Assembly: GCA_905202485.1 (NCBI GenBank)
Contig: CAJKRY010000005.1
Coordinates: 1 to 64,000, forward strand
Length of the DNA: 64,000 nucleotides
From: an uncultured Methanomassiliicoccus sp.
GTDB taxonomy: Archaea > Thermoplasmatota > Thermoplasmata > Methanomassiliicoccales > Methanomassiliicoccaceae
Direction of reading: 5' to 3'
Shown here piece by piece: positions 25,102 to 33,945 of this stretch (its first letter is position 1; each line of letters begins with the position of its first letter). The translations under genes were made by a program, and so were the position numbers. Under the pieces are notes generated by a model. That model searched no databases. It was not told where the DNA came from and saw nothing but the letters and a program-made list of their open reading frames with translations.

Positions 25102-28100
25102 ATGTCCGAGTGGACGACTGAGATAGAGGCCAAGTGGCAAAAACGATGGTATGACGCCAGAATCAATGAGGCGGAGCGCGATTCAAGACCAAAGTTCATG
25201 ATTATCTTTGCATACCCTGGCTTGACTGGATATCTTCATGTTGGCCATATGAGAGGATACACTTATGTGGATGCTATCGGCCGTTTTATGAGAATGACAG
25301 GCCACAATGTGATGTTTCCTGTAGGAACCCACGCGACCGGTAACGGAGCTATTTCGCTTGCCAGGCGTGTGGAGAGGGGAGATCAGAAAACCATTGATTA
25401 CCTGAAAAACAATGGATGTAGCGATGAGGATCTTGAAAAGCTGAAAGAACCTCTCAGTGTAGTTTCATTCTTTAATGACGTTTACATTCAGCAGTACTGG
25501 AAGCGCTTCGGGTTTCTAGCAGACTGGCGCAGGTTCACTTCTACAGTGCATCCTGGCTACAGCAAATTTATTCAGTGGCAGTTCCGTAAGCTGCATGACA
25601 AGGGACTGCTGTTTCAGAAACCTTACTTTGCACCGGCATGCATAGAATGCGGTCCGGTGGCTGTAGATGCTTCCGAGACAGATCTGTCAAAGGGAGGAAC
25701 TGCAGAAACCACTGAGTATACGCTTCTAAAATTCAGATGCGAAGACTACTTCCTAGTGGCCGCTACCGTCAGACCTGAGACGGTATATGGGCAGACCAAC
25801 TTCTGGGTTAATCCTGACGTCGAATATGTCAAAATCAAGATAAACGGCGAAGTCTGGGTCATAAGCCCGCAGTCCTTTGAAAAAATGAAGCTGCAGAAAG
25901 ACGGTATGGAACTGGTAGGAAAGGTTCCGGGAAGAGATCTCATTGGAAAGATGGCCACGGCACCGGTGATCCACCGTGACATTCCCGTACTGCCAGCCAA
26001 GTTCTGCAAGCCAGATGTGGGAACCGGTCTGGTGACATCAGTGCCTTCAGATGCTCCTGATGACTGGATCTCCATACATGTTCTCAAAAAGAACGATGAG
26101 ATGATCAAGGAATATGGACTGGACCCGGTGATGGTAAAGGCTATCAAAGCAATACCAATCATTGATACCAAAGGATACGGCCCTCTTCCAGCAGCAGAGC
26201 TAATTGAGAAAATGGGCATCACTGAATCTGGAGACCCCAGGCTGGATGAAGCTAAAAAGATGATTTACAAAGACGGCTTCCACACTGGTGTAATGAATCT
26301 TAACTGCGGTCCGTTCGCAGGCATGAAAGTCGAGGAAGCCAAAGAAAAGATGAAGCAGATGATGCTAGACAGCGGAGAAGCAGACTTATTTTATGATCTG
26401 TCTGAAGAAGTAATCTGCCGCTGCGGACAACCCGTTTTCATCAAAAAAATTCCAGACCAGTGGTTTATCGACTATGCCAACCCTGAAGTGACTGAGCAGA
26501 CAAAAGAGCACTGCAAAGGCATGCACATTCTCCCGGCTGATTATTACAACAACGTACAGGGAGTTTTAGACTGGTTCAGAGAGAGAGCCTGTGTCAGGCA
26601 AGGAAACTGGCTGGGTACAAGGTTCCCATATGATGACAAATGGATTATCGAAGCCATTTCCGATTCTACACTTTATCCTATTTACTATATTATTTCTAAA
26701 TATTATTCTGAAGGAGTAATTCACGAAGACGAGATGACAGAAGAGTTCTTCGATTATGTCCTTCTGGGCAAAGGGAATCTAGAGACTGTATCTAAGAATA
26801 CAAAAGTCGACCTGGACACACTGCACAATATCCGTGAAGATGTACTATACTGGTATCCTCTGGATCTCAACCTCGGTGGCAAAGAGCATATGACCGTGCA
26901 CTTCCCAGCGTTTCTGATGAACCACACGGCCATCCTGCCAAAGGACATGTGGCCGAGGGGAATTTTTGTAAACTGGTATGTCACAGGCAAACTGGGAAAG
27001 ATCTCTAAATCCAAAGGAGGAGCTGAACCTATACCTGATGCTGCAGGTAAATTCGGCGTAGATTCGCTTCGTTTATATTATGCTCATATAGCTGTGCCAT
27101 TTGTAGATGTGGCTTGGGATGAAGATGCAATTGTAACTTACGAATCAAGAATGGAGCGTATTCTGAGAACTATCGACTCTCTTAAGGAGCTCAATGGTAC
27201 AGATCTCAAAGATATAGATGCCTGGCTTATCTCAAGGATGAACACTCGCATCGATACCATCCGTGACTGCATGTATGAATATGACATCCGCGGAATGGCC
27301 AATGAAGTTTACTTCGAGACTCTCAATGATATGCGCTGGTATATGCGCAGAGGCGGTAGCAATAAGAAGACTGCGCAGAAAGCTCTGGATCTGTGGGTAA
27401 AAATGATGGCTCCGATCACACCGCATATAGCAGAGGAAGTCTGGGAATCCCTTGGACACGAGGACTTTGTCTCTATTGCCGACTATCCGAAATATGATGA
27501 AAACGACTCTGACTTCGGAGCGGAGATTGCCGAAGAATATCTTGAATCAGTCATTGATGACATCAAAGAGATTCTGAAAGTCATTGATAATCAGAATGCC
27601 AAGAGTGCTGAGGAAGATCCTTCCGCCGCACCTAAGAAACCGGGAACAGTCTACATTTACACCACGCCAATGTGGAAAATGAAAGTGCAGGCTATGGCAA
27701 AAGACATGCTCGGCAATCTGAGACTGCCTGCTCTTCTCAGGCCTGCTGCTGTATCCCGAGAAATGATGCGTTCTGGAAATGAAAATGATTCCATTCTTGA
27801 AACTGCGTTAGATGCAGGCAGAAAGGCTGCCTCCAGAATGCTGACGATCCCTGCTCTCACAAAAGCAGTCATGTCTAATAACGAGCTCAAAAAACGCGGA
27901 AAAGAATCAGCCGATTTCGCAAGGAAGCTGGCTGAGGAATTCAACAAGAAATCTGACGCGGAAATCGCCAAAGCCACTCTTGAGCTGAACGAATATGACT
28001 ACCTCAAAGAGGCTGAGAGTTTTCTGGCATCAGAACTGGGCTGTGATGTGAAAGTTTATTCTGCAGACGATTCAGATGCACCTGACCCGCAGAATAAGGC

Positions 28101-28149
28101 AAGAGCTTCAGCACCGAAGAGGCCTGCAATCTACATAGACCTTGTGTAA
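25102..28149 (+). CDS. leuS: leucyl-tRNA synthetase
   Basis: A 1015-residue archaeal/eukaryotic-type class Ia LeuRS that charges tRNA-Leu. The HIGH motif is HVGH (residues 46-49, after FAYPGLTGYL) and KMSKS is KISKSKGG near residue 633. The CP1 editing domain is in the first half (TVRPETVYGQTNFWVNP) and the C-terminal anticodon and tRNA-binding domains follow. The start is ATG 25102 (MSEWTTEIE), where the family begins; upstream codons are in frame but not conserved in type. It converges on ubiX, leaving 2 bp between stops. Confidence 0.97.
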   Translation: MSEWTTEIEAKWQKRWYDARINEAERDSRPKFMIIFAYPGLTGYLHVGHMRGYTYVDAIGRFMRMTGHNVMFPVGTHATGNGAISLARRVERGDQKTIDYLKNNGCSDEDLEKLKEPLSVVSFFNDVYIQQYWKRFGFLADWRRFTSTVHPGYSKFIQWQFRKLHDKGLLFQKPYFAPACIECGPVAVDASETDLSKGGTAETTEYTLLKFRCEDYFLVAATVRPETVYGQTNFWVNPDVEYVKIKINGEVWVISPQSFEKMKLQKDGMELVGKVPGRDLIGKMATAPVIHRDIPVLPAKFCKPDVGTGLVTSVPSDAPDDWISIHVLKKNDEMIKEYGLDPVMVKAIKAIPIIDTKGYGPLPAAELIEKMGITESGDPRLDEAKKMIYKDGFHTGVMNLNCGPFAGMKVEEAKEKMKQMMLDSGEADLFYDLSEEVICRCGQPVFIKKIPDQWFIDYANPEVTEQTKEHCKGMHILPADYYNNVQGVLDWFRERACVRQGNWLGTRFPYDDKWIIEAISDSTLYPIYYIISKYYSEGVIHEDEMTEEFFDYVLLGKGNLETVSKNTKVDLDTLHNIREDVLYWYPLDLNLGGKEHMTVHFPAFLMNHTAILPKDMWPRGIFVNWYVTGKLGKISKSKGGAEPIPDAAGKFGVDSLRLYYAHIAVPFVDVAWDEDAIVTYESRMERILRTIDSLKELNGTDLKDIDAWLISRMNTRIDTIRDCMYEYDIRGMANEVYFETLNDMRWYMRRGGSNKKTAQKALDLWVKMMAPITPHIAEEVWESLGHEDFVSIADYPKYDENDSDFGAEIAEEYLESVIDDIKEILKVIDNQNAKSAEEDPSAAPKKPGTVYIYTTPMWKMKVQAMAKDMLGNLRLPALLRPAAVSREMMRSGNENDSILETALDAGRKAASRMLTIPALTKAVMSNNELKKRGKESADFARKLAEEFNKKSDAEIAKATLELNEYDYLKEAESFLASELGCDVKVYSADDSDAPDPQNKARASAPKRPAIYIDLV

Positions 28150-28151
28150 AC

Positions 28152-28691
28152 TCATTCCCATCTTTCAAACAGCTCGTGGTTCTGCCCGAGCTGATCTAGT
28201 ATTTTTCCTACAATAAAATCTATCAGCTCATTTACAGTATGCTGATGTTTGTAAAACCCAGGTGAGGCCGGCAGGATGGTAGCGCCAGATTTGGCAAGCT
28301 TAAGTTCATTTTCCAGCATGATCACACTCAAAGGCGTTTCTCTGGTAACAAGAATAAGCTTTCTCCCTTCTTTGAGCATTACTGAAGCTGACCGTGTAAT
28401 CAATGAATCAGCAATCCCGTTGGAAATTTTTGCCAGCGTAGACTGAGAGCAGGGGCAGATAATCATAGCATCTATCTTATGGGTGCCAGATGCTGAAGGT
28501 GCAAAAAGATCATCATCGTTGTAAACACTGCCGTATTTGGAGAGTGTTTCAGTATCTATGCGGGTTTCATGAGTCATAACTTCTTTTCCTATTTCAGAGA
28601 CTATGATCTCTTTCTCTCCCTGCAAAGCTTCTAAAAGTCTCAGGCCATAGCAGATTCCGGAAGCTCCAGTGATAGCAACGAGATAGCGCAT
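28152..28691 (-). CDS. ubiX: UbiX/Pad1-type flavin prenyltransferase
   Basis: 179 residues. It joins a dimethylallyl group to reduced FMN to make prenylated FMN for UbiD-type decarboxylases. Recognised by the N-terminal ITGASGICYGLRLLEAL, the CPCSQSTLAKISNGIADSLITRSA block and LVTRETPLSVIMLENELKLA. Length is usual for the family. In methanogens it often supports UbiD-like enzymes; no ubiD is in this window. Monocistronic, with its 5' end facing the ribosomal protein operon. Confidence 0.93.
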   Translation of the reverse strand: MRYLVAITGASGICYGLRLLEALQGEKEIIVSEIGKEVMTHETRIDTETLSKYGSVYNDDDLFAPSASGTHKIDAMIICPCSQSTLAKISNGIADSLITRSASVMLKEGRKLILVTRETPLSVIMLENELKLAKSGATILPASPGFYKHQHTVNELIDFIVGKILDQLGQNHELFERWE

Positions 28692-28943
28692 ACAGAAAAA
28701 GCATCAGCTTGATTGTATTTCAAATCTACTTGAAATCTGGGTTATGTATGACAGAGCATTAATATAGCTCTTATATCAAAATCATCTTAGGGACTTGTGC
28801 AATGAGGCACTGTCCCTCTTGCCAGGCTTAATAAGTAATGGTCCTCCGGAACCCCTAGACTTAAATATCAGAGTAATATTGGTGGGGGGTAGCATTATCT
28901 ATATTCAATAATAGAGAACAAATGCCATTAGAGGTAGATTCAA
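28692..28943 (+). promoter_or_regulatory. leader region of the S19e operon with a hairpin
   Basis: 252 bp. TATA-like elements occur at 28757-28765 (TTAATATAG) and 28859-28867 (CTTAAATAT). Between them lies a hairpin AGGGAC/GTCCCT plus GTGC/GCAC (28789-28817), starting about 25-30 nt after the first element, so it could be the 5' end of a transcript. It may be a long regulatory leader or a separate small RNA ahead of the second promoter. Confidence 0.45.
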
Positions 28944-29372
28944 ATGGTCACTGTCTATGATGTCCCGCCGGAGAAGCTTATCATGAAGGCCGCTGAGAAA
29001 TTAAAGCAGGTCGATGCGATCGCAGTCCCGGAATGGGCAGAATTCGTAAAAACTGGAAGGCACACTGAAAATGCTCCAGTTCAGGAAGACTGGTGGTTTA
29101 TCCGTGCAGCTTCCGTTATGAGAAAAGTTTACATAAAGGGCCCCATTGGAACGTCCAGACTCGCCGCTGAATACGGTGGCTTTGCTGACCGCGGTTCCAA
29201 ACCGAACAGAGCTATCAAGGGATCTCGTGCAATTGCAAGAAGATGCTTGATACAGCTTGAGAATGCTGGATTTTTGTCTAAAGACAAGAAGAACGGCAGA
29301 GTAATTTCTCCAAAGGGTCAGTCATTCCTTGACAATGTTGCCAAGGAAGTTTACGACGAAATGAATAACTAA
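28944..29372 (+). CDS. rps19e: 30S ribosomal protein S19e
   Basis: 142 residues, full length for archaeal S19e (eS19). Diagnostic stretches are VYDVPPEKLI, W-x-x-x-V-K-T-G-x-x-x-E-x-A-P, DWWFIRAASVMRKVYI and GPIGTSRLAAEYGG. It is part of the small subunit head, needed for late 18S/16S maturation in eukaryotes. First gene of the S19e-PDCD5-L39e-L31e-aIF6 operon, an order conserved in many Euryarchaeota. Confidence 0.97.
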   Translation: MVTVYDVPPEKLIMKAAEKLKQVDAIAVPEWAEFVKTGRHTENAPVQEDWWFIRAASVMRKVYIKGPIGTSRLAAEYGGFADRGSKPNRAIKGSRAIARRCLIQLENAGFLSKDKKNGRVISPKGQSFLDNVAKEVYDEMNN

Positions 29373-29397
29373 TACTTATTCAAAGGGAGTGAAACAT

Positions 29398-29739
29398 ATG
29401 CATGACGCTGAGCTTGAAGAACTTCGCCGACGAAAAATGGCGCAATTGCAGCAGTCCCAAGAGGCACAGTTGCAGCAGCAGGCCATGATGGAAGAACGCG
29501 CGAAACAGATGGAAGCAGAGCGTCAAGCCATCATGCGCCAGTTGTTAACTCCAGAAGCCAGAGAAAGGCTGGCAAAAGTAAAAATGGCGTATCCAGATGT
29601 AGCTGCAGCCGTTGAAGAGCAGCTGCTCCGCCTCATGCAGATGGGGCGTATTCAAAATCAAATAGACGATGCTACTCTGAAGGCGATTCTGAGACAGATT
29701 TCGCCGCAGAGGCGTGAAATTAAAATTGAAAGGGTGTAA
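29398..29739 (+). CDS. PDCD5-family DNA-binding protein
   Basis: 113 residues with the PDCD5/TFAR19 (COG2118) pattern: N-terminal DAELEELRRRKMAQLQQ helix rich in Gln, a core with LLTPEARERLAKVKMAYPD and the end of type IDDATLKAILRQISP. The archaeal members bind DNA in vitro; the cellular job is unclear. I start at ATG 29398 after GGGAGTGA, three codons after an in-frame GTG. Located between S19e and L39e as in other archaea. Confidence 0.93.
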   Translation: MHDAELEELRRRKMAQLQQSQEAQLQQQAMMEERAKQMEAERQAIMRQLLTPEARERLAKVKMAYPDVAAAVEEQLLRLMQMGRIQNQIDDATLKAILRQISPQRREIKIERV

Positions 29740-29744
29740 AGTTT

Positions 29745-29900
29745 ATGGCTAGGAACAAGCCCGCCGCTATGAAAGGCCGCCTAATGAGGGCGGACAAGAC
29801 TAACCGCAGAGTCCCTGCATGGGTTATGATTAGGACTAACAGAAATGTACTCCGTCATCCGAAAAGGAGAAACTGGAGACATAACGATCTGAAGGAGTGA
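29745..29900 (+). CDS. rpl39e: 50S ribosomal protein L39e
   Basis: A 51-residue, very basic protein starting MARNKPAAMKGRL and containing RRVPAWVMIRTNRNV and RHPKRRNWRHN, the hallmark of eL39 that lines the exit tunnel. It starts 5 bp after the PDCD5 stop and its last codons hold the ribosome site (AAGGAGTGA) for L31e. Short enough to be missed by gene finders with a length cutoff. Confidence 0.96.
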   Translation: MARNKPAAMKGRLMRADKTNRRVPAWVMIRTNRNVLRHPKRRNWRHNDLKE

Positions 29901-29905
29901 GCAAC

Positions 29906-30199
29906 ATGGATAACATGGATGAGAGAATTATCAATATAACACTCAGAAAGACAAGAGCAGTACCTCGTACACAGAGGGCTAGAAGAGCTATCAGCGAGCT
30001 GCGTTCCAATGTTGCAAGGCACATGAAGGTCAGTGAAGATGATGTATGGATCGACAAAGGTCTGAACGAGGCCATATGGGCTCGTGGAATTACCAACCCT
30101 CCAATTCACGTAACTGTAAAAGCTGTGAAATTTGAGGACGATCTCGTCGAAGTATCTCTTCCAGAAGTCAAAGAAGACAAACCCGTGGCCAGCAACTAA
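29906..30199 (+). CDS. rpl31e: 50S ribosomal protein L31e
   Basis: 97 residues of eL31: ERIINITLRKTRAVPRTQRA, RAISELRSNVARHMK and WIDKGLNEAIWARGI are typical. Located around the polypeptide exit of the large subunit. ATG 29906 follows the AAGGAGTGA that overlaps the L39e stop. The C-terminus carries an acidic-basic extension (EVKEDKPVASN). Confidence 0.96.
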   Translation: MDNMDERIINITLRKTRAVPRTQRARRAISELRSNVARHMKVSEDDVWIDKGLNEAIWARGITNPPIHVTVKAVKFEDDLVEVSLPEVKEDKPVASN

Positions 30200-30216
30200 A
30201 TCCGCGGTGATGTTAT

Positions 30217-30873
30217 ATGATGAGACTCTCTAGCTACAATGGAAATCCGTTCATAGGTGTCTACTGTGTAGCTAATGAAGAGCTCTCATTAGTTCCTTTA
30301 GATTGTCAAGACTCGCTTGTAGATGATATCACAACGTGTCTTGAAGTAGAAGTAATTAGGACGAGTTTAGCTTCTAGCACCATCCTTGGTACCTTAATGG
30401 CTATGAATTCTTACGGGGCCGTGACATCTGACATGGTCTCGCTTTCAGAGCTTAGGCCTTTACGCGGTAAACTTCGTTTCAGAAGAGTCAAAGACCGTGT
30501 GAATGCGTTTGGCAACAACATTCTTGTGAATGATAATGCTGCGCTTGTAAATCCCGACTTGGATAATGCCAGCATTAGGACGATCACCGACATCCTTAAT
30601 GTGGAAGTCGTTAAAGGTTCTGTTGCAGGATATAACACTGTCGGGTCAGTCTGCACTGTTACCAATAAAGGCCTGCTCTGCCACCCTCTAGCTACAAAAG
30701 AGGAACAGGATATGCTCAAATCATTGTTTAAAGTTCCAGTGGCGGTGGGAACTTTGAATTATGGTTCTCGTACAGTGGGTGCCAGCATTTTAGCAAATAC
30801 GAAAGGTGCTGCAGTAGGATCTAAAACAACCCCTATAGAAATGGGTAGAGTCGAAGATGCTTTGTATCTGTAA
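30217..30873 (+). CDS. eif6: translation initiation factor aIF6
   Basis: 218 residues of the pentein-fold anti-association factor that binds the 50S/60S face and prevents premature subunit joining. The fivefold pseudo-symmetric repeats are visible (NGNPFIGVYCVANEEL, INTI-type VNPDLD, TNKGLLCHPLATKEE, NYGSRTVGASILANTKG). Last gene of the ribosomal operon, 17 bp after L31e. A T-rich run (TTTTTTT at 30876-30882) follows the stop directly. Confidence 0.96.
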   Translation: MMRLSSYNGNPFIGVYCVANEELSLVPLDCQDSLVDDITTCLEVEVIRTSLASSTILGTLMAMNSYGAVTSDMVSLSELRPLRGKLRFRRVKDRVNAFGNNILVNDNAALVNPDLDNASIRTITDILNVEVVKGSVAGYNTVGSVCTVTNKGLLCHPLATKEEQDMLKSLFKVPVAVGTLNYGSRTVGASILANTKGAAVGSKTTPIEMGRVEDALYL

Positions 30874-30899
30874 TCTTTTTTTCAAGTTGGTTTTTTAAA

Positions 30900-30935
30900 A
30901 AGAATGGGCTTTCACTCAAGGTGAAAAGACCCAGT
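30900..30935. terminator. bidirectional terminator between aIF6 and the MBL-fold gene
   Basis: GGGCTTTCAC / GTGAAAAGACCC imperfect stem with a TCAAG loop. On the minus strand it is followed by CTTTTT; on the plus strand the T-run precedes it at 30876-30882. The minus-strand stop codon lies within the stem region. Confidence 0.45.
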
Positions 30936-31551
30936 ATTCTGTTTTTGAAGACATATCCTCTTTGTTGAAGTCTATTTCATTACCAACTCCCAGCACGTCT
31001 TCTTCTGGAAGGCCGTCTAAAAAGGAATCAATGCTGTCTACTGATATCGACAATCCTCCGACGTGATAATGCATTGGAATAACAATAGATGGTTTAATAG
31101 TTTCAATCACATGTTTTGCATCTTGGCTGTCTATTGTAAATACTCCTCCGACAGGGATAAACAAAATGTCTACAGACCCAATGGCTTCAGCCTGCTTCTC
31201 TGTAAGCAGATGCCCTAGATCCCCGCAGTGACAAAACTTTATGCCGTCCATCTCAAAACAAAAAATTGTATTTTTACCGCGCTTAGAACCTTCTTCCTTA
31301 TCATGAAAAGTCGGCACGCCTCTGATCTTCAAGTCACCAATAACCTTTTCTTCACAATCTGTGACAATCTGAGGGTCGCCTTTGACGATTCTTATGCAGT
31401 TATGGTCAAAATGATCATGTGAAACCAGCACCACGTCTGCTTTCACAACTGGTGGCTTTATCCCTATTGATTTACCGTCATGGGGATCAGTCACCACCGT
31501 TATGCCATCTCGAATTTCGAAACAAGAATGTCCGTGCCAAACAATTTTCAT
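30916..31551 (-). CDS. UPF0173 metal-dependent hydrolase (metallo-beta-lactamase fold)
   Basis: 211 residues of the MBL-fold COG2220/UPF0173 family. Metal ligands appear in WHGHSCFEI (first strand), VSHDHFDHNCI (H-x-H-x-D-H), FCHCGDLGH and the terminal PMHYHVGG. Proteins of this group are annotated as hydrolases of unknown substrate, some near RNA or DNA processing genes. Monocistronic, with its promoter in the 254-bp AT-rich gap shared with the DUF373 gene. Confidence 0.88.
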   Translation of the reverse strand: MKIVWHGHSCFEIRDGITVVTDPHDGKSIGIKPPVVKADVVLVSHDHFDHNCIRIVKGDPQIVTDCEEKVIGDLKIRGVPTFHDKEEGSKRGKNTIFCFEMDGIKFCHCGDLGHLLTEKQAEAIGSVDILFIPVGGVFTIDSQDAKHVIETIKPSIVIPMHYHVGGLSISVDSIDSFLDGLPEEDVLGVGNEIDFNKEDMSSKTEYWVFSP

Positions 31552-31805
31552 CGAATTTCCTCTGCAGTTTATTGCTGATTATTAAATGAGAGTTCTTCAG
31601 CGACTGCCTAGAGGGGATATTGCATCTAATATATATCTTGATGCCTATCAGTTTATTAACGATCAAATGCCAGTATTATTATTTATGTAGTATGAATATT
31701 TCTAAAATATACTCTTTTTTTAAAGAAAGTTATAAAGTTAAAATTCTTAATTTAGCTGTTCCCAGGTCGAAGCTTAAATATCTTAGGTTTCGATATGGGG
31801 GATGA

Positions 31806-32930
31806 ATGAAAACACTTGTTCTCTGCGTGGACCGAGACGATGATTTTGGTAGAAAGGCTGGTTTGAACAGTCCTTTTATCGGCAGAGAAGAGAATATGAT
31901 CGCCGCCAATGGTCTGGCCCTCAAGGATCCAGAGGACTCTGATATTAACACGATTTTTGCGGCGATCAGCATGTATGACGAGATGCTGAAGAAAGGTGTC
32001 GATGTAGAGATTGCAACCCTCTGCGGCGATATCCACGTAGGTTATGAAAGCGATCTGGCTTTGACAACTCAGTTAGAAACGGTTATTAACACAACCTCCG
32101 CAGACAGGGTCATATTAGTATCAGACGGAGCAGAAGACGAGTACATTTATCCGATCATTTCATCCAGAATTAAAGTAGATTCTGTAAAGAAGGTGTATGT
32201 TAAACAGGCTCCTACCATGGAAGGCATCTTTTACATCATCGTGAAAATGGTTCAGGATGACAAGATGCGTAAGAGGATACTGGCTCCGATAGGTCTTGCA
32301 CTGCTCATCTTTGGGCTGTTTTCAATCATGGATCCTCTTGTAGGCATGATGAATGGTTCAAACATTTCGTACAGCACCATCGGGATATCTATGATCTGGC
32401 TGGTGGTGGGTGCCTATTTGGTCTCATTTGCGTATAAACTTGATGAGCATCTGAAGCTGTATTTGCGCGGAGTGAAAAAGGCTGTCCGGTCTGGAAGTCA
32501 GTTAATTCCATTTGCTGTTCTTTCAATTATATTGCTGATAACTGCAATATTCTACGGCTGGGACTCTGCTGCTGCGGTAGTAGACAGAAACATAGGAAGA
32601 CACATCTTAGCATTCTTAGGGGGATTCCTGTGGCTTGCAATATTCTCTTACGTTATCCTACTTATTGGAAGGTTTGTAAACAACTATGCTCTGGAGAGAA
32701 AGATAACCTATGGAGCGATAGTCGAGTCCATTACAATATTTGCCGTTGGATTTATCGTGCAGGGTGCTCTTGATTCAGCCAATAGCCTGTTTGGATACGC
32801 TGGCTATGAAGATCTCTTGGTAGTGCTTGAATTTGTGCTGGGATTCGGTTTAGCAATCTTTGCTGGCATTCTCAACTTCTCTTTCCGTGCCATGAAGAAA
32901 GACGATGACTTTGATGAAGATCTGGAGTGA
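31806..32930 (+). CDS. DUF373 family membrane protein
   Basis: 374 residues. The cytoplasmic N-terminal ~145 residues (LVLCVDRDDDFGRKAG, LKDPEDSDINTIFAAI, TLCGDIHVG, LVSDGAEDEYIYPIISSR) define DUF373, which is confined mostly to archaea. The rest has about six membrane helices. The D-R-D-D and G-A-E-D acidic clusters suggest metal or nucleotide binding but no function is established. The mptE gene starts 4 bp after its stop. Confidence 0.9.
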   Translation: MKTLVLCVDRDDDFGRKAGLNSPFIGREENMIAANGLALKDPEDSDINTIFAAISMYDEMLKKGVDVEIATLCGDIHVGYESDLALTTQLETVINTTSADRVILVSDGAEDEYIYPIISSRIKVDSVKKVYVKQAPTMEGIFYIIVKMVQDDKMRKRILAPIGLALLIFGLFSIMDPLVGMMNGSNISYSTIGISMIWLVVGAYLVSFAYKLDEHLKLYLRGVKKAVRSGSQLIPFAVLSIILLITAIFYGWDSAAAVVDRNIGRHILAFLGGFLWLAIFSYVILLIGRFVNNYALERKITYGAIVESITIFAVGFIVQGALDSANSLFGYAGYEDLLVVLEFVLGFGLAIFAGILNFSFRAMKKDDDFDEDLE

Positions 32931-32934
32931 TTAT

Positions 32935-33576
32935 ATGGAGTTCTCAGAATGGGAACTCCTCTATCTGGAGATCTTAAAAAATTTTGGTTTTTCCAAGGAC
33001 GCTGATGAAAAATCTGCACAAGTTCTTGCTGAGTTATGTAAGAAACGCAAAGTAGTCTCTCCAGAGTGCTTAAGAATGTCAGGTGAAGCAACGATATGCG
33101 GTTGCGGCTACAATCTTGAGGATGATCTGGAAAAATATAGCATCAAAGGTAAGTTAATAGCCGCTGATGGCTCGGTTTCTAGAATAGGCGTTCAACCCGA
33201 TATCATTGTGACAGATTTAGACGGCTGCATTCAAAAAGAAATCGAAGCAAATGCAGATGGTTCTATTGCAGTAATTCACGGTCATGGAGACAACATAGAT
33301 CTTTTGAAGAAGTATGTTCCACTGTTTGAAGGTTTTATTCTTCCCACTGTTCAATGCAGACCACTGGAAGGTCTGTTTAATTTTGGTGGGTTTACTGATG
33401 GAGACAGAGCTGTTATTCTAGCCAAATCACTGGGAGCTGAAAAAGTACATCTCAGAGGATTTGATTTTTCAAATCCATATATTAAGGCAGGCAGAGATCC
33501 AGAAATCAAAAGGAAAAAGCTTCTCTGGGCTAAAAAGATAATCGAAATGGTCAGTCCCGATTCGTTGACTCTTTAA
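32935..33576 (+). CDS. mptE: MptE-type 6-hydroxymethyl-7,8-dihydropterin pyrophosphokinase
   Basis: 213 residues of the DUF115 (MptE) family, which makes 6-hydroxymethyl-dihydropterin diphosphate for tetrahydromethanopterin (or folate). Marks are CGCGYNLEDDL, the substrate-loop LIAADGSVSRI, VTDLDGC and VIHGHGDNI, then GGFTDGDRAV. The start is ATG 32935 with CTGGAGTGA, overlapping the end of DUF373. Full length for the family. The presence of this enzyme says the organism still makes a methanopterin- or folate-like cofactor. Confidence 0.88.
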   Translation: MEFSEWELLYLEILKNFGFSKDADEKSAQVLAELCKKRKVVSPECLRMSGEATICGCGYNLEDDLEKYSIKGKLIAADGSVSRIGVQPDIIVTDLDGCIQKEIEANADGSIAVIHGHGDNIDLLKKYVPLFEGFILPTVQCRPLEGLFNFGGFTDGDRAVILAKSLGAEKVHLRGFDFSNPYIKAGRDPEIKRKKLLWAKKIIEMVSPDSLTL

Positions 33577-33868
33577 TCCAATTCAGATAACCATCTGTGC
33601 CGTTGCTTATTTCATAACTTACAATGCACGGTACTTCATATGGATGAATGCTTTTTACATACTCTGACAACTCCATAAAATCTTCAGATCTTATTTTGAA
33701 AATACAGCCTATTTCACACTCATGCTGGATGTTGCCTTCCCAGCGGTAAACTGAGTCGATTGAAAACATATTTGCACACGCAGCCAGCTTCTTTTCAATG
33801 ACTTTTTTAGCTATGGTTTTTGCACAATCTTTGTCGGGAAATGTAACTAAAACAGAAGAAAAGCTCAT
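33551..33868 (-). CDS. cutA: CutA-like divalent-ion tolerance protein
   Basis: 105 residues of the trimeric, ferredoxin-like CutA1 family: SVLVTFPDKDCAKTIAKKVIEKKLAACANMF region, YRWEGNIQHECEIGCIFKI, and HPYEVPCIVSYEISNG. The start is ATG 33868; 26 further codons upstream are in frame but not conserved in type. Bacterial CutA1 was linked to copper tolerance but the real role is unresolved. Its last 26 bp overlap the convergent mptE gene. Confidence 0.92.
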   Translation of the reverse strand: MSFSSVLVTFPDKDCAKTIAKKVIEKKLAACANMFSIDSVYRWEGNIQHECEIGCIFKIRSEDFMELSEYVKSIHPYEVPCIVSYEISNGTDGYLNWIKESTNRD

Positions 33869-33945
33869 TTTTATTCCAATCCGTATTTTTGAGAATGTCG
33901 GAGTAGACATAAATAATGCTTGATGCTTGATGCGATTGGAATACA

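Noticed and set aside
31586..31690. 34-codon frame starting MRVLQRLPRGD before the DUF373 gene
   Set aside because: Contains a TATA-rich stretch that fits the DUF373 promoter better; no ribosome site or family.
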